Assembly: GCA_036365515.1 (NCBI GenBank)
Contig: CM070874.1
Span: forward strand, 98,252,442-98,316,441
DNA length: 64,000 bases
Origin: Torymus aiolomorphi
Lineage: Eukaryota; Arthropoda; Insecta; Hymenoptera; Torymidae
Direction: 5' to 3'
The position numbers and the translations under genes are program-made. The notes below the pieces were generated by a model, which saw only the letters and a program-made list of their open reading frames with translations, had not been told where the DNA came from and did no database searches. Each line of letters starts with the position of its first letter. Within the stretch, counting starts at the first letter, position 1. Shown piece by piece: positions 1-13,207 of this stretch.

Positions 1-2940
1 TGTGGTAGGTGTGCCCTCAAAAAAAATTTTTTCCGTTTTTGTACCCCAGTTGTTGTCTGTAGTCCGCGAATTTGCACATATATAATACAAAACAATTATC
101 CTGGTGGAAAGAACTACTACTTTTAGTATAAAAAAAGAAAATAACGTACCATTTCTTTCACGGCGAACAATAATTTCAAATCTTTTTTCACTTTCAATAA
201 AAATAAAAATAATGAAAAACCGTCCTCATCGCGTGAAAACCTTTGTTTCTCCCTCCATTACCAGCGCAACCCCCCGTCATCAATCGAGCATCCTGCTAAC
301 AATGCCGCACGGCCGACCGCCGTCCACAGGCGCGTATTCACGTGACGACAGCCCATCAAGCATCTCTCACATACACGCTCGCCTGGCTCCCTACGGTTCC
401 TCTTTCCTTCGCGACCTTTCCATTCGCGCGCTCGCGTGTATGGCGATCAACTTTCAAAAGCTGCACTCCATCGCGTCCCCGCGAGGGCCAGCGACGGCCC
501 CTCCAGTACATTAGCCGCGCGCCACGCGCAATCAGCGCGTGCCAGCGCAGCCTCTCGCGTACTTTGAAAGCCGATCGTGTCGCGCATTTTTCGCTTTAGT
601 TTTGAAAAATGCTAGGGGATATTTTTTGGGGTAGAGCTTCGCCCGCCGTGCATTTTTTGCACCGCTTGTTGTACTCGAAATTTCGTTGCTATTTTTTGTT
701 TTTGGCCGGAAAATTCTTTTGAAATATAATGGTGTTTTATTTTAGTTTACTGCGTACTTCTTTTTTAATTACTTGGAAAATATACTTTATGAATGGTAAT
801 ACATTAGTATACTTTACAACTCTTTGAATTTTTAATTATTGAAATACTTATTCTGCACTTTGTATTTATTTTCAATAGTGTTGTGGGAGGATTCATTAAA
901 AAATATCAATTATATTTTATTTGTTATTATATGGAAATTTTATCTATTCAAGCAATTGAATTTTAATTTACACAGAAAATACGAAATATTTTTTAAAAAA
1001 TAATGAATTTTAACGACCTACATTCGTTGCACAACGAATAAAACCGAGTTTCTCTTCAGCAATGGTGTAATTTTAACGTAAATCAAGTTATTTTGTTACA
1101 TTATTTAAAGAACGTATAGCTGTAGTAAAACTAGTGGATACAATATTTAACAGTTTTGTTTATTTGCCGTTCTCTCTTTTTAAATAAATCAATTTCTCAT
1201 AAACGCAAAAAGAGCATATAGTCAATAATCCCTCTCTTTCCGTACTAATTCCACGCACTATTCAGCGGATCTAATTAATTTAATTAAACCTTTTTATTTG
1301 CAATAAACGTATGTATTGGACATTCAAAGCACGAACAGAGTAGACCGAGAAAAGCGATTCATGTCGGTTGGAAATTTTAGACACGCTTTGTCGTTCATGC
1401 ATCCAGGTTAATATAGTGCAATATATTGCATTGTATATTGCCCTTTGTTCAAATTTTTCCCTGTATTCGAAATATATCGACTCGTGACATAGTTTGCTCT
1501 CTCACTAAACGAACCTATTCAGTGAAGTTCAAAAGCTTGTGTATGCGTGCTCGAAATTCGCTCTACATAATGCGATTTTTACATTTATGGTTGGTCGTTA
1601 TAACGCGTGGATCTACTGAGAAAATACCTATTTTAAATTACATAAATTGCGGTGACTGTGTCCAATAAGAACGTGGATAAAATAAGTGAAATTGTTCTTG
1701 GTTGGAAATTTATCTCAAAGTGATTTAATTAATGAAAATCGCTTTTTCTGTCTGTAACAAAAATAAAATAAAAAATAAAATTATTCTTTTACAATTCTAA
1801 AAACATATTTTTATAATAGAAAAAGTTATTAGGATTGATTAAATTATACTCGCAATTACTAAAAAGTAGATTTATCGATAGGGGAATCTTTTACATGAAG
1901 AAGTAGACTAAGTAGTTACAATCAAGTACGGTCAGACGCACATTCTTCTAACCAACAGAACCAACAGTTAGAAACTTAAAACCAACAGTTTTTCGAGTTC
2001 CCTCTGCTACCCTCTCACTCGAAAATTGAAAAATCTTCCAATTACAAGTATAGGGCTATTGTAATTCACGCGGGTCACTCCTCTCGCAAATAAGTCTTTG
2101 CCGGTACGGTATTTTGCGGCTACCGGCGTGCGCACACCTGACTCCGCGAGCGCGCGCGAACATGCCAGCAGGTGGCGTGATTTAGCGCGACTGCGATTCC
2201 CGTGGCCCCACATATTTCCTTATTATGCCACGACGACTGAGTTCGAGTGTCGCGCGCCGCCGCGGCGTACGAATATGCGTATATATACGGCTGCTGACAT
2301 AAATCTCTCGCGCGATATCGCACCGCATGATTTCTCGCTTGCGCGAATTCTCTTATTTATGCCGAGCGCATGGCGACGGCGCGGCGGTGGCGGCTATATC
2401 GCTAAATATGGAATAGGTCCCGTGCCGGCCCTTTATATTGTTCTAACTCGCAGAGCTCATTTTTCGCGTGAAAGAATATCAAGGGATTGTGATGAAAGAT
2501 TTATTGCCGGCACGAACGAATTGCAGGCGGGGAGGCGAGACCGCTCATGGTTACTGCTATCTCTTATCACACCCTGGGAGATGGTAATTTACGTGAATTT
2601 TCACGGAATAATGGATAGGCTTGATTTGTCGAAAAATATTCTGACAAGGGAATACAACGGTTGGCTGAGATTTTTATGTAATAAGCAAAATTGATTTATA
2701 TCTATGTTCGAGTCCATATTTCTTTTCTTACAAATCGAACGAATTTATATTATTGATGTAGGATTACAAAATTAATGAAGAATAAATTTTAAAAGTAATT
2801 TTAAAAGTTATTGGCCAAGTAAAATGAAAGAAGTAAAAGTGAAAAGTACAAGTATATAGAGAAATTAATATTGCATTTGACCATCAGTAGTAAAAATGTA
2901 AAAATTATTTCCAACAAATTGGTGATTCCGAATTAAAAGT
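1..2940. other. Non-coding background with two CpG-rich islands
   Basis: CpG-rich islands lie at about 225-600 and 2065-2590; the rest is AT-rich. The second island holds an open frame of 198 codons on the plus strand (2098-2694) and overlapping frames on the other strand. None shows a domain, a signal peptide or a repeat, and stop-poor frames are expected in GC-rich DNA. I see no gene, no RNA and no element end between 600 and 2060. Confidence 0.6.
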
Positions 2941-2941
2941 A

Positions 2942-3026
2942 GATAACTTGAAGTCTGCTTCCAAAAGAGAGTAACTTGCAGTCACCTTTGAAAAGAAAAT
3001 AACTCGAAGTCTGCTTCGAAAAGAGA
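2942..3026. repeat. Short tandem repeat, 28-bp unit, three copies
   Basis: Three imperfect head-to-tail copies start at about 2942, 2971 and 2999. The first and third share AACT[T/C]GAAGTCTGCTTC followed by an AAAAGAGA tail. The middle copy is more diverged. No function is apparent. Confidence 0.65.
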
Positions 3027-3152
3027 CAGATCGAGGAAATTTTTTATGACGACCGATTTGCTTCTTTGCACAAAATTAAAGTACCCAAACAATTATTTGA
3101 CATTCGGAATGCAATACTGGTGTATATTAGCATCCGATTTACAAGGAAAACT

Positions 3153-3440
3153 ATGGTAGCTTAGTCGTCTAGAGCGTCGGATTTGCAACTCGGAATGTTT
3201 TTGTTAACCAAACAAAACAGTGTCCGAATTCCGGCCACGGCGATTAACTAGGATCGATCCGTGCCGAGTTTTTCGAAATTCCGAATTCCGATGTTTATCT
3301 CACTGGAACTCTAGGGGTTCAAAAGTTACCTAAAACTGTGGATCCCGATTCCTGCATGAGTCACCAAGGGTGGACCCATTGCACTGAAACGTGCATTAGT
3401 GTGGAAATTCTGATGTCTAAAAATAAAGCTTAGTGACCGT
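3153..3440 (+). mobile_element. Probable tRNA-derived SINE
   Basis: The 5' part looks like a decayed tRNA: an A-box-like GGTAGCTTAGTCG at 3155, a loop TTTGCAA at 3182-3188 (anticodon position TGC), and a B-box-like GTCCGAATTCC near 3222. Between loop and B-box is a longer stretch than in a real tRNA. About 200 bp of unrelated sequence follows, as in a SINE body. I saw no clear target duplication, so the 3' limit is a guess. It could also be a lone tRNA pseudogene. Confidence 0.4.
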
Positions 3441-3549
3441 AACTCTCGGTTATTTTATTTCCCATCTTTTCTACTTAATTTAAAATAATGTACCTTCTTT
3501 TGATTATATCTTTGAAAATATCTAAGTTATAAAACCATCAAAAAATTAG

Positions 3550-3763
3550 TTTTAAATTAGATGGAAATCTTTTACTTGACTTTTTATACATTAAAAAGTA
3601 TTAAAACCTTTAGAAGTTATAAGTTATATGAGCTTAAAAAGTCCTGGAGTATTGAACAATCTCTTAACGCTTTTTTTACTCCAGCTTAGAAGGCTGAACT
3701 TTTAAAGGCTTTAATATTTTTTAATATATAAAAAGTCAACTAAAAGCTGTCCTATCTAATTTC
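3550..3763. mobile_element. Imperfect foldback element (MITE-like)
   Basis: The left arm starts AAATTAGATGGAAATCTTTT and returns inverted at 3700-3763, ending ...CTATCTAATTT. Inside both arms is a shared GACTTTTTATA / TATAAAAAGTC block. The arms are roughly 80 bp and diverged, with a spacer of about 50 bp. No protein is encoded and I cannot fix the target duplication. Confidence 0.55.
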
Positions 3764-6700
3764 AACTATCATTTGATCGCTCTTTGGGAACAGCTGCTAC
3801 TTGAGAAAATTTTTTCTCCGGCGTTTCCATATTTGCAGCCTCGTAAAAAATGTAGCACCTCCAAAATCAACGTTATACAACGAAAAAATACGCTTTGGCA
3901 TGTTAAAAACTACGTTTGAGTATTTTTGACGATGTATGTGTGGGCGGATGTATATGTTGTGTAATTAAGTTCCACGGCTGAAATTTCACTTTTTAAAAAA
4001 GTTAATATAATGTTTCACTATCTTACTTTTAGATACTAGTTTAACATAAAAGTTTCCAAATTCATAATCAATAGAAGGTACCTCATTAACCAAAATACAC
4101 AGATTAGATAGAAAATAATTTATATTTCGAGAAGAATAATCCGTTATAGAGAGTTACAAGTATTGAGCTTCATATTCAGGCATTATTAAATTGCCCCAAT
4201 TCTGTTTTTTGGAGACCACACACTTGAATGTTGAGCATTAACTTCTCCAAGCGTAGAAGTGAATTGAAGTATTGTTTTCTACTTTTATATCGTCTAAGAA
4301 ATAAGCGCAGAACGGTCGCCTATACACCTTGCCTTTTCTAACCTGCATTTCTCCTTCCACAGACGTAATATCCAAGACTTTACCTTTCTCGCGTATAAGC
4401 TGCAGGTGCCCTAAGCGAGCACCCAGAGCAAAAGTGTGCGGGCGACAGTATTGCCGAGAGATAGGGATCTAGCGCTCACAATTAATCACCATTCGCTTCC
4501 GCGCAGCTAAGTTTGCCCGAGCACAGTTACACTTTGGTGAGCTCGCGCAAATGCTTTTCACGCGATGCACCGGACGGATAAGGCGAGCACAAATACCGAG
4601 TTAAAAGCGCTCGTTTGTTTCGCCAGCGACGCCCTAAATCATTGCTTTCCGTCTTTCCATTTCTTTCGCTCTTTAGTTCAAATGGAGGTAAGTTATGCCG
4701 GTTAATTCAAGTTAGCGTGAACTGCGAGGTATTCATTTGGGTATTCAAGAAGAGTATTCTACAAATTTCGAATAGAAGGTATCTCCAGATTTCGATCAAA
4801 GTCAATTTTCAGTTGAAACATACTTGTTTATTTTTCCTTCATTATAATGCAGTTTATTACAGAAAAAGTGATATGTTCAGCAATTGGTTTGAGTGAGTAT
4901 TCCATTGTTTCTGTTCTTTTATATAAGATTGGCATCCATTAGTTAAATTTAAAATCTATTTGCATGGAAAAAATTTAGTAAATTTTTGCTTCAATTAAAT
5001 CAACTGGTTTAGAAAAATATCTGAAATTATATAAAAAAAAAAAACAAAAAAGTAAAATTAACATTATATTTAAAATGTAGACGGTTTCCGCCACGTTAAA
5101 AAAACTTAAAATTCTATTGAAAAAAGAAAAATCTCGTTTTCAAAACAAGGATTCTGCGTTCCTTTCTACTCTACTTTGAAGTACTTTGCTTTACACTTTT
5201 ATGTATTTTTAAGTTATCTCAACGTTAAGATATAATGCAAATCCCACTTTGTGAAAGATGTCCCTTTCTCCAATATCCTTCTTACCAACTTTGCTGCCTA
5301 AGTAAAACAACAGACCTTTCGCCTACTTTATGCCATTATTTGAAAAACTTAGTCCAAATCGTGGCACATACTTTATTTATTTCTTCCAAGTCCAACTAAC
5401 TGTAGAACTTAAAGGACAAAAGGAGCAAACATCTTCTCTAAACTGCATCCTCGTTCGCCCGCTTTCTTTTGTTTCCCTCCACCCAACTGCACACGTTCAG
5501 GGATCTGCAGAAGAGTCACGCTCTATATAGGAGATGCGCCGATGTCTCACGTGCACCGTACACAACATAAGTCCGACGATGTGCGCACGCGGCGCAGCCT
5601 GCGGCTAACTGCTTTCGCCGACGTTTCTGCAAGTATAGACGGGCGCGCGTGCAGTGTGCCTCGGCTAGCCTGCAGCCGCTTCTCTTACGTGTACGAGCGT
5701 TGTCTATGGATGTGGATCCAGCGTGTATCGGAATTCCCGAACTACGGCAGCGATTACGCGGCGGTCGTGCGTCCGACCGAGAGCTGCAGCAGCACTCGTT
5801 CAGTTGTCAGGTCAATTTCGTATTGGAGAACGATTGCGAGGCAATTTTTACTGTTTATAGTTTTTGCCCGGAACTTTTTTTTGGTTAACGAGTTTCCGAT
5901 GTTAATGGCTGAATGCTGCAAAAAAAGCTTTCCTTTAAAAACTTTTTTTTATTTATTTCGATATATTCCTTCCATGGTAGAAAATAAATCATATTTTATA
6001 GCACAATGTGTTAATTAAATGGAAGTATTTTTAGCCAAAATCATAATACAAAATATAATAAATTCATCTAGAAGTTTTACTATTACTTAAAATATCCATT
6101 TTATGAAGTGTGAATACCATAATTTATTTCTGATTGGTACATAATTATAAAATAGCAAGTAATGTGCGTTTTTAGCAATAAAGTTAACTCAAAAATAGCT
6201 AATTTATGGTTAACATTTCTATCAGGGTTATATTTCATCAATATTATTTCTTTATTTTAGTCTTTTGAATTCTAATCAAAGTTAATAAGTATTTTTCGTG
6301 TAGAAATATTCAGATATGTATACATTCAACCTTTTGTTTAATACATTAAATCAAAGCACTTTGCTAACAATTAAATTTGTTTTGACTTAAATTATTGAAA
6401 CCCGTTGTTAATTATAAAAGCCTTGTCATTTCAAATAATACGTATAGATTAACCTTAATAATAAAATTTATTTTCTCTGGCGTAAGATTCAGCCCAGCGC
6501 AGTCATACAACTATACCAAATTGCTTTTTACACGGATCTACGACGCGGAGGCCGGATATTCCGTATAAAAAAGCAGGATGTAAAAGAAAGCGCCGTCGTC
6601 GTCGTCGTCGGCAAGGACGAAGGAGAAGAAGAGACATCGGGTTAGACGCTACGCCGGGGAAAAGATCGCGGACTATGATTTACGGCTTAGGAAGGAGGAA

Positions 6701-7709
6701 AAGACGTGTGTTTGTATATATATATATGTATATACGTATACACGCGCTGGAGAAAATATATGGAAATGCATTCTCTCTCTGAAATCCGGCGCGCCGGCTG
6801 CTGGGATCAAACTGCGAGTGAATAGCAAGCGAGTGTCTAAGCCCGGGAGCGCAAGGTCCGCAGGTGGATTTAAGACGCAGTGTGCTGCCCTGCTCGCGAA
6901 CTTTTGTTAACGAGTTACCGGCGGACGGTCAGAGATGAAGATTTTTGGGTCGGCGGGAATGAATTATGGTTCTTTTGTGGATTTTAATAGAGAAGTGGTT
7001 GTGGTGTTGAATTTAAACTATTTATACGTAAATATTGTATAAAATATAAACGAAAATGTCAAATTATTAACAACAGTTACGTCTAAAATTAGGTAATCTA
7101 AAAATAATCAAGAATAAATTAAAAACAAATAGTTATTTATAATTCAGTTATACATCAAACTCATTTTGAATAATAAAATTACTATTTATACCTTAACATT
7201 TTTAAATAAAAGATTACATTTACAATCAAAGTGGTAAAATAGAGATTAGATTGGAATTATTACATTCATTTATCATTTTATCGTTATACGCATATACATT
7301 TTTTTCTATTGATATAGTAAGGGATATCTTTAAGACAGATTTCTAACTAATCGCTGCAATAGTTATAAAATACAATGTATCCTTGACTATCCGTCTTTGC
7401 AAAACTATTTTTCAAAATTACGTTTCAAAATGCATTACTATTTTTAATGCAGTTGTTATAAATGTCATTGTGATGTTAGAAGTTAATTATTTATATCTAT
7501 ACTGTTCTTGCGTTGTAAGCTCAGGCGACATGCATTCTAAATGCAAAACAGCTTATATACCAGGACGTTTTCTTAATTTTAATAGTATGTGCCTGTTGAT
7601 CGTAACGCAGATGCTACTTAAATTTTTATGGCAGAATTCCTACAATGCGAATCGCAATATTTTCTATTTATTGAATAATCGTTAACCAATAGGATATTAA
7701 TAAAAACTT
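3764..7709. other. Non-coding background with three CpG-rich islands
   Basis: CpG-rich islands lie at about 4300-4680, 5440-5870 and 6480-6950, separated by AT-rich DNA. The second holds overlapping frames (5542-6018 and 5649-5888, plus strand) that read as random composition. The AT-rich parts (4680-5440, 5890-6480, 6950-7700) hold nothing I can name. Confidence 0.55.
6593..6611. repeat. (GTC)n microsatellite
   Basis: Six uninterrupted GTC units inside a CpG-rich island. Confidence 0.9.
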
Positions 7710-7810
7710 CCCTGGTGGAAATAGTCAATTTTTCTCAAACATTTTTTTTCTCGAAATGCTTTTTTGAACATTTTGGAGTCATATTATCGCGATTTCTGTT
7801 TTCACCAGGG
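7710..7810. mobile_element. CCCTGG-family micro-foldback element
   Basis: A 101-bp element starts CCCTGGTGGAAATAG and ends with a matching inverted TTTCACCAGGG. It is flanked by the dinucleotide TT on both sides (7708-7709 and 7811-7812), read as a 2-bp target duplication. Related copies are at 13020-13117 and 50774-50854, and the same ends bound a 2.57-kb element at 41816-44384. There is no coding capacity, so it must be non-autonomous. Confidence 0.75.
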
Positions 7811-10800
7811 TTGAAATAATATCTATCTCAAATATATTCAATGGCTATTATAATTTTTGTAATTTTATTGTTTTAGAAACAATTAACAAAGTTGAAGAAC
7901 TTTATGGAAAAACTTAGGGAAAAGTTTCAGTACACTTTCGAATTTTCCACATTTTGAAAATTTCACAGTACATTCCCACAACATCTCGTTTACCACATCG
8001 GAAAGTTTCGTTGTCGATATAGCCATATTCAATATACACATATCACTACAATTTTCTCCATTAATTACATCCACGGTGATTTAGAAAGAAATTGTATTTT
8101 TTTACTTTTTGGTCAGAAAACATAAAAGCAAATTAAAAAAAAAAAAAAAAACAAGTCGAAAACAAACCTTCAGAAACGTATGAATCACATGTAGCATTTC
8201 GATCAATCAACAGATGTATCAACAATAGAATTTTTTAACAGCCTATTGAATAGTATTGTATTTTCATTTGTTGGTATGTTGTATAAAACTAAACAAACCA
8301 GAAGGTTTTTAAAACGAAGAAAAACAAAAACATATTAATATTTCCAAAAATATATCACGAACAAAGAGTATATCAAATTCTGGGACTAAGAGTAACAATG
8401 AATTTCAAATTTTTAACGAAAATTTATAAAATAAAATATAAAAAGAAAATTTAGAAGAATAAAAAAGTCTATTTGTCATAAATAAATTAAATACTCTTCT
8501 TTAATTTTTAATAATTGCCTCTACCTAGTTTTGAGCCAAAAAGATCCTTAATTTAGACACCGCGCTATGACATCGATGAGAAAAGTTACCATGGCCTCTG
8601 TGACACAACTAGTTGTGTATCTTCCCCGAAAGGAGAAGGTTCTGGATTTAAACTCGTTCAGAGACAAGTTTTTTCATTAATGCCAATTCAATATTTAACT
8701 TAAATTCACGGTTAAAAATTAAAAAATCTATTCAATCATATATAGTAAGAAGAGTGCGAACTAAGTAGTTAAAAAAAATTTGTGTTCGAATAAAGAGGAA
8801 TTGAAAGTCTGCACTTAAAAAATATACATATACGTATTAATTTCTTAATCAAATATTACAATTGAGGTATGTATCTTTACAGTAAATATTTTATTTGATG
8901 AATAAAACCATGACCCAAATTCTTTTAAAAAATATCTCTATTTCTAAAACATTGTCGCAGAAAAAAGAAACATTTTCATTCTCACGCTCCATCGTCAAAG
9001 CTCTGCACAAATGCCCCATTAATGAACCTTCATGAGCGCTCCCACAATGCTTATTCGTCAACGGCAATTCTCGTGCGGATACTATACTATATATTGTACA
9101 GGAAGAAGAGACGACGCTCGCTCGGCACATTCTTTAACCGTGCGGCAGACGCGACAGTTAAACGCGCCCCCAGCAGAGGAAACGGCCTGCGCTTTACGGT
9201 TGCATCGACTCGCGTACGCGAACGGAGCTTATACTCGGAGGGGGAAGGCTCTAAAGAGATACTGCCACAGTCGGGACGTTAAGGTAAACTGCGGGAGTGC
9301 TCTTCTTCGTGTCTTTCTTTGTCTTGCTCTAGCCGGGGACGATGGGCCGGACGATGGTGAGGAACGCTGCTGCGGAACAGGACGGAAAGCGAGAGAACAG
9401 CCGTAGGACCAGCACTGAAACCACACAAGATGTAGTGGATGGGGGAAAGAAGGAGGAGGAGGAATGGTAAGCGAGGAAAGATAGAGAGAAAATGGCTATT
9501 GGAATGGACGAGCAGCTAAAGTCGAGGCAGCCAGGGGAAGAGGAAATGGCAATGAGCGCGGGTGAGAAGAGAGGTGTGTATGCGGCCGGGATATTTTCTA
9601 AAGTAAAAAAAGCTTAATTCCTTCCTTTAAATTATGACGTAGAAGGAGCTAAAAATGCGCGAATAATAAATGTATTGCGAAGCGGAACAAAACATTAAAT
9701 AAGCTTTCAGCATTATAATGCTAAAAGCTAGGAGAATTAAAATAAAATATTAAAAAAACATTCGACAGTTTTAGAAAATATTGGTCTTGTCTTTAAAAGA
9801 ATATTTACGCAATTGCAGTTAAATGAGTTAATCAAAAATATAATAAAGAATGTTACTCTAAAAATTCTCTAATCGAAAAAGGTAATTGCTAAAAACACAC
9901 ATTTCTTTTGTATATGAACCGTATTTAATACCCTTATACAGTACTCTCTAAAATTAAAGGGACTTTTAGAAAAGGATTAATCAAAGCTATGGGATTCCTG
10001 CTGGAAGTATTTAAAAGACAATCAGAAGGCGCGCTGCTCACGTCTGAGCAAACACGCCAATGGCGTACCTCTACATAAGGAAAGACAAAGGTTTGCGCGA
10101 ATGGAAAATCGGAGAAACGAGCGAGCCAAACACTCTAACCGCTTGCGGAGGAAGAATAGAAGCGAGCGAGATAGGAGGGAGGGGAAGAACTTTATACGCT
10201 CTCCTAATTTAAACGATGCGCCGCGTCGTCGCTCGAATTCTCCCTACGAAGCACCCAAATGGCGGCTATAATTTTGCGAAGCGCCCGGTGAATCCGCGCG
10301 CGCGTCTCTATTAAATCGTGGCCTCCTCGCTCGCTGTGTGTAAGTGCCGGTTAAGTGCCGCGAAGGCGCGGCGTAACTCATTTACTGCATATAGGGTAGT
10401 TTGATCTGAAAATTGGTAAACTTTACTCGGTACTATTCGCGCACCGAGGATGAGAGTCGTACTGCTGTTGCCGCTGTACAAACTCGTCTATTCACTGCGA
10501 AGTGCCGCTTTATTTTCATGAATATTTAGTAAATAAAAGCGGGCGTTGACTGCCGCAGGAAAAAATAAAGATTGTGAAATTGTTTGCGTACGTCTTCGCA
10601 CTCGGTTTGAAAATCATTTTTATGTATGCTGTATGTGCGTATCCATAATACTAGAGTATGGGGAAAACAATTAGTATAAGTCAATAATAATAAAAAAAAG
10701 AATAACGGAAAATGCGAAAATCTAGGTATGTATACAATTTCATTTAAAACTCCTCCAAAGCTCAGGGTTCAAAATAAATATTACGTTTTATAAAATAACT

Positions 10801-12863
10801 TAACCAACAAATTCTTTTTATTAAGAGCAAATTCGTTTTAGGAAAGAAAAATCGTAAATTTAATATTTTGAAAGTATATACTGCTCCCTTATATGTTTGT
10901 TTTGAAAGAAGGAAATAGCGGATCGATTTGATATGTCCAAGCAAAAGCATACTTGTTATAGTTGCATCTCACTGGTGCCAGTGTGTCTACCTATATAAAT
11001 AGACACATTTGCTCGTGGAGCCTGACAAACTTTAACCTCATTTTTCACAACTTCACGTACACTTATGAGCTTTAAAATTTCATTTAAATTTATGTTTGTT
11101 TCAGAGACGTGCCAATATTTGGGTGAGAAAAGTTGAAGAACTTTTTGCATTTACGTGTGCCTCTACGCCACACGAATATCTGGGTTAGAAAAGTTTTACT
11201 TAGAAGGACTCTTGTACGTGTACTCAGAGCCGTTGCATTTTGGTCCAACTAAATGTCATTAAGCATGCTATGTCCAAATTTTACCACCAAACAGTTTTTG
11301 AATTTTAAAATAATTTTTTTTCGCAACTTCTGTGGAAACTAGAAAATTATATATATTTAAAATAAACGAAAAAATAATTCATATTTTGTTTTTAGAATCT
11401 CAACTTTATCTATTTATTACCTCTGTTACGGATACATAGTAATTATAAATACTCAAAAAGTAGAAAAAAGCGTTTATGTAAATTTATCATTATTGATTAT
11501 ATACATATATTTACTAAGGTTGCGATTAGTTCGAAAAACAAGTAAAGACCGTTGCTAAGAAGAAGCTAAGTTGTTGATTTTGTCGTTTGTGATTTAGTCG
11601 TTGCGTAAACTTTGTATAAGGTACTAACCAAGCATGAGAATAAACGAAACTTTGGATGCATTTTGTGCTTATTTTTATATTTCCCAATTACCCGCCGCGA
11701 ATTCTGTTTTGTGCGGAACAACCTCTCTTTTCACAAAATTTTTTCCTTCTATAGATAACATTAACAGTATAAGCAAACCAAACATTCATACCATCTTACT
11801 GTAATAAACCATTGAATCTTCCATTTTTCATGCAACCACCGCGTGAACCCATTCAACGTATCCAATATCTCGGCGACATGTGCGTAGATACACAGCAATG
11901 CGAATACAGTGCACTATCGGACGCGACAGAGGATTCCTCGAATTCCCGTCCACCCCTAACGTGTTCGCTCGTGGGGTGATTCGACGAGCCTAGTTCTCGA
12001 ACGAGCCTGCCATCAACGGAGAAGAGCGCGCGGTCGCTCGCGGAGACGAATATCGGTGAAGCCCGCGGACGGACGGACGGACGTACGTCGCTGGCGGTGG
12101 CGCTTAATCGAGCTCGGCGAGCAAGTGATTTCCGCTGGACACACGGGGGTCGCGCGCGCAAATGAACGCACGCTGAGGGGATCGATGCGCAGGGACGGAG
12201 GTTGAGGAGGATGCGTGCGCGTGTAGGTGGTGGGTGGTTGGGATCGACAGGGCGGTGAGAAATTTACGAGTCGGTTTATTGGGAAGCGAGGAGCCCATTG
12301 AGCCGATTGGTTTTTACGGAATTTCCAATGGGAAGGATTTGGACGGGGATTTGGGAGGTAAAGTCAGGGTTGCGCGATACGAATCCCTAAATGATTACTG
12401 CTTTGGAAAGTATAGCTCGTAGCTTGCGATGTCCCCGTTTGTTCTAACCATTGTTTACGTTTGCGATAAGAGTTTTATCGCATGCTGGTTATAGCTTTAC
12501 TGATACAAAATTATATTATTTTCTCGTTAGGTAATTTTAGATTACGGTTACTTGAGTTATAGATAACCTCAGTATTGATTGTAAGTGGGCAAGTTTCCAA
12601 GTATACAGATTTCGAACTTACGTCACTGGAAAATACCAAAAATATCGATGAAGATTGTGACACTCACCTGCAACAAATAGAAAAATACTGAAATTAGGGT
12701 CTTGCTAAAATAATGGTTGTTGTTTATTTAATATCTAAATACGATAAAAGGCAGAAAGAACGTGAGGTTAAAAGTATAGGGATATAGTAAAAAATAAATA
12801 TTTTTCTGGAAGCCTTATGAAAACCGCTGCCAATCCATTAGCACTTAGCTTCCTGAAACTTAA
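7811..12863. other. Non-coding background with three CpG-rich islands
   Basis: CpG-rich islands lie at about 8980-9600, 10010-10560 and 11830-12425; the last has a short GGAC tandem run near 12068-12084. AT-rich DNA fills the rest. Around 11110-11220 two stretches resemble each other loosely (AATATTTGGGTGAGAAAAGT and AATATCTGGGTTAGAAAAGT), a weak duplication about 60 bp apart. No frame in the region shows a recognisable protein. Confidence 0.5.
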
Positions 12864-13013
12864 CAAATGGTTCCATTTCAAAAACTATTGGAAAACATTA
12901 TGAGCAAATCTCAGAAACTTTTAACTTTTTGGAAAATGCAAAATTTCAGAATTTAAATTCAAAAGGATTGTTATGTATGAGAGGACAGACTGAATAAGTC
13001 GCGTAAAAAATAT

Positions 13014-13184
13014 GCGACGCCCTGGTAGAAAATTAACCATAAGTTGGCCAGAATATGGCTAAGCCATATGCTGGTTAAGCATATTTTGGTCAACTTATGG
13101 TTAATTTTCTACCAGGGCGAGCGGGATTCGAACGCACGATCTCGAGGTTTGTAGGCCCGCGCTCTACCACTGAGCTAACGTCGC
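13014..13184 (-). pseudogene. tRNA-like gene split by a foldback element in its acceptor stem
   Basis: Read on the minus strand from 13184 and skipping the insert at 13020-13117, the sequence folds as a 72-nt cloverleaf. The acceptor stem has 6 of 7 pairs, the D-stem GCTC/GAGC is perfect, the anticodon loop is CTACAAA and the T-loop is TTCGAAT. The anticodon and T stems each have one C-C mismatch. A box and B box are intact, and a TTTTTT run follows shortly after the 3' end. The loop places ACA at the anticodon (Cys UGU), which is unusual for a eukaryotic tRNA, so this is probably a pseudogene or part of a SINE-like unit. The insert would block a normal acceptor end. Confidence 0.6.
13020..13117. 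mobile_element. CCCTGG-family micro-foldback inside the tRNA-like gene
   Basis: A 98-bp near-perfect palindrome with ends CCCTGGTAGAAAATTAACC and its inverse. The dinucleotide CG flanks it on both sides (13018-13019, 13118-13119). Removing element plus one CG restores a paired tRNA acceptor stem, which supports these boundaries independently of the duplication. The interior carries TTGGCCA, also found near the ends of the large copy at 41816-44384. Confidence 0.8.
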
Positions 13185-13207
13185 GATGCTTCCTCGAGAG
13201 CATCGCG
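13182..13207. repeat. GC-rich hairpin next to the tRNA-like gene
   Basis: Perfect 9-bp stem CGCGATGCT / AGCATCGCG with an 8-base loop, lying just 5' of the tRNA-like gene on the minus strand. Confidence 0.7.

Noticed and set aside
2098..2694. 198-codon open frame on the plus strand, one of the longest outside the retroelements
   Set aside because: It lies in a CpG-rich island where other frames are open too, has no domain or biased repeat, and its sequence follows base composition.
4333..4362. Splice-acceptor-like pyrimidine tract followed by AG, with a possible 48-bp exon
   Set aside because: No neighbouring exon, no recognisable peptide, and such tracts are frequent in this composition.
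8521..8660. tRNA-derived SINE suggested by TGGCCTCTGTGACACAAC and GGTTCTGGATTT
   Set aside because: The B-box match has an insertion, no cloverleaf forms, and no tail or target duplication was seen.
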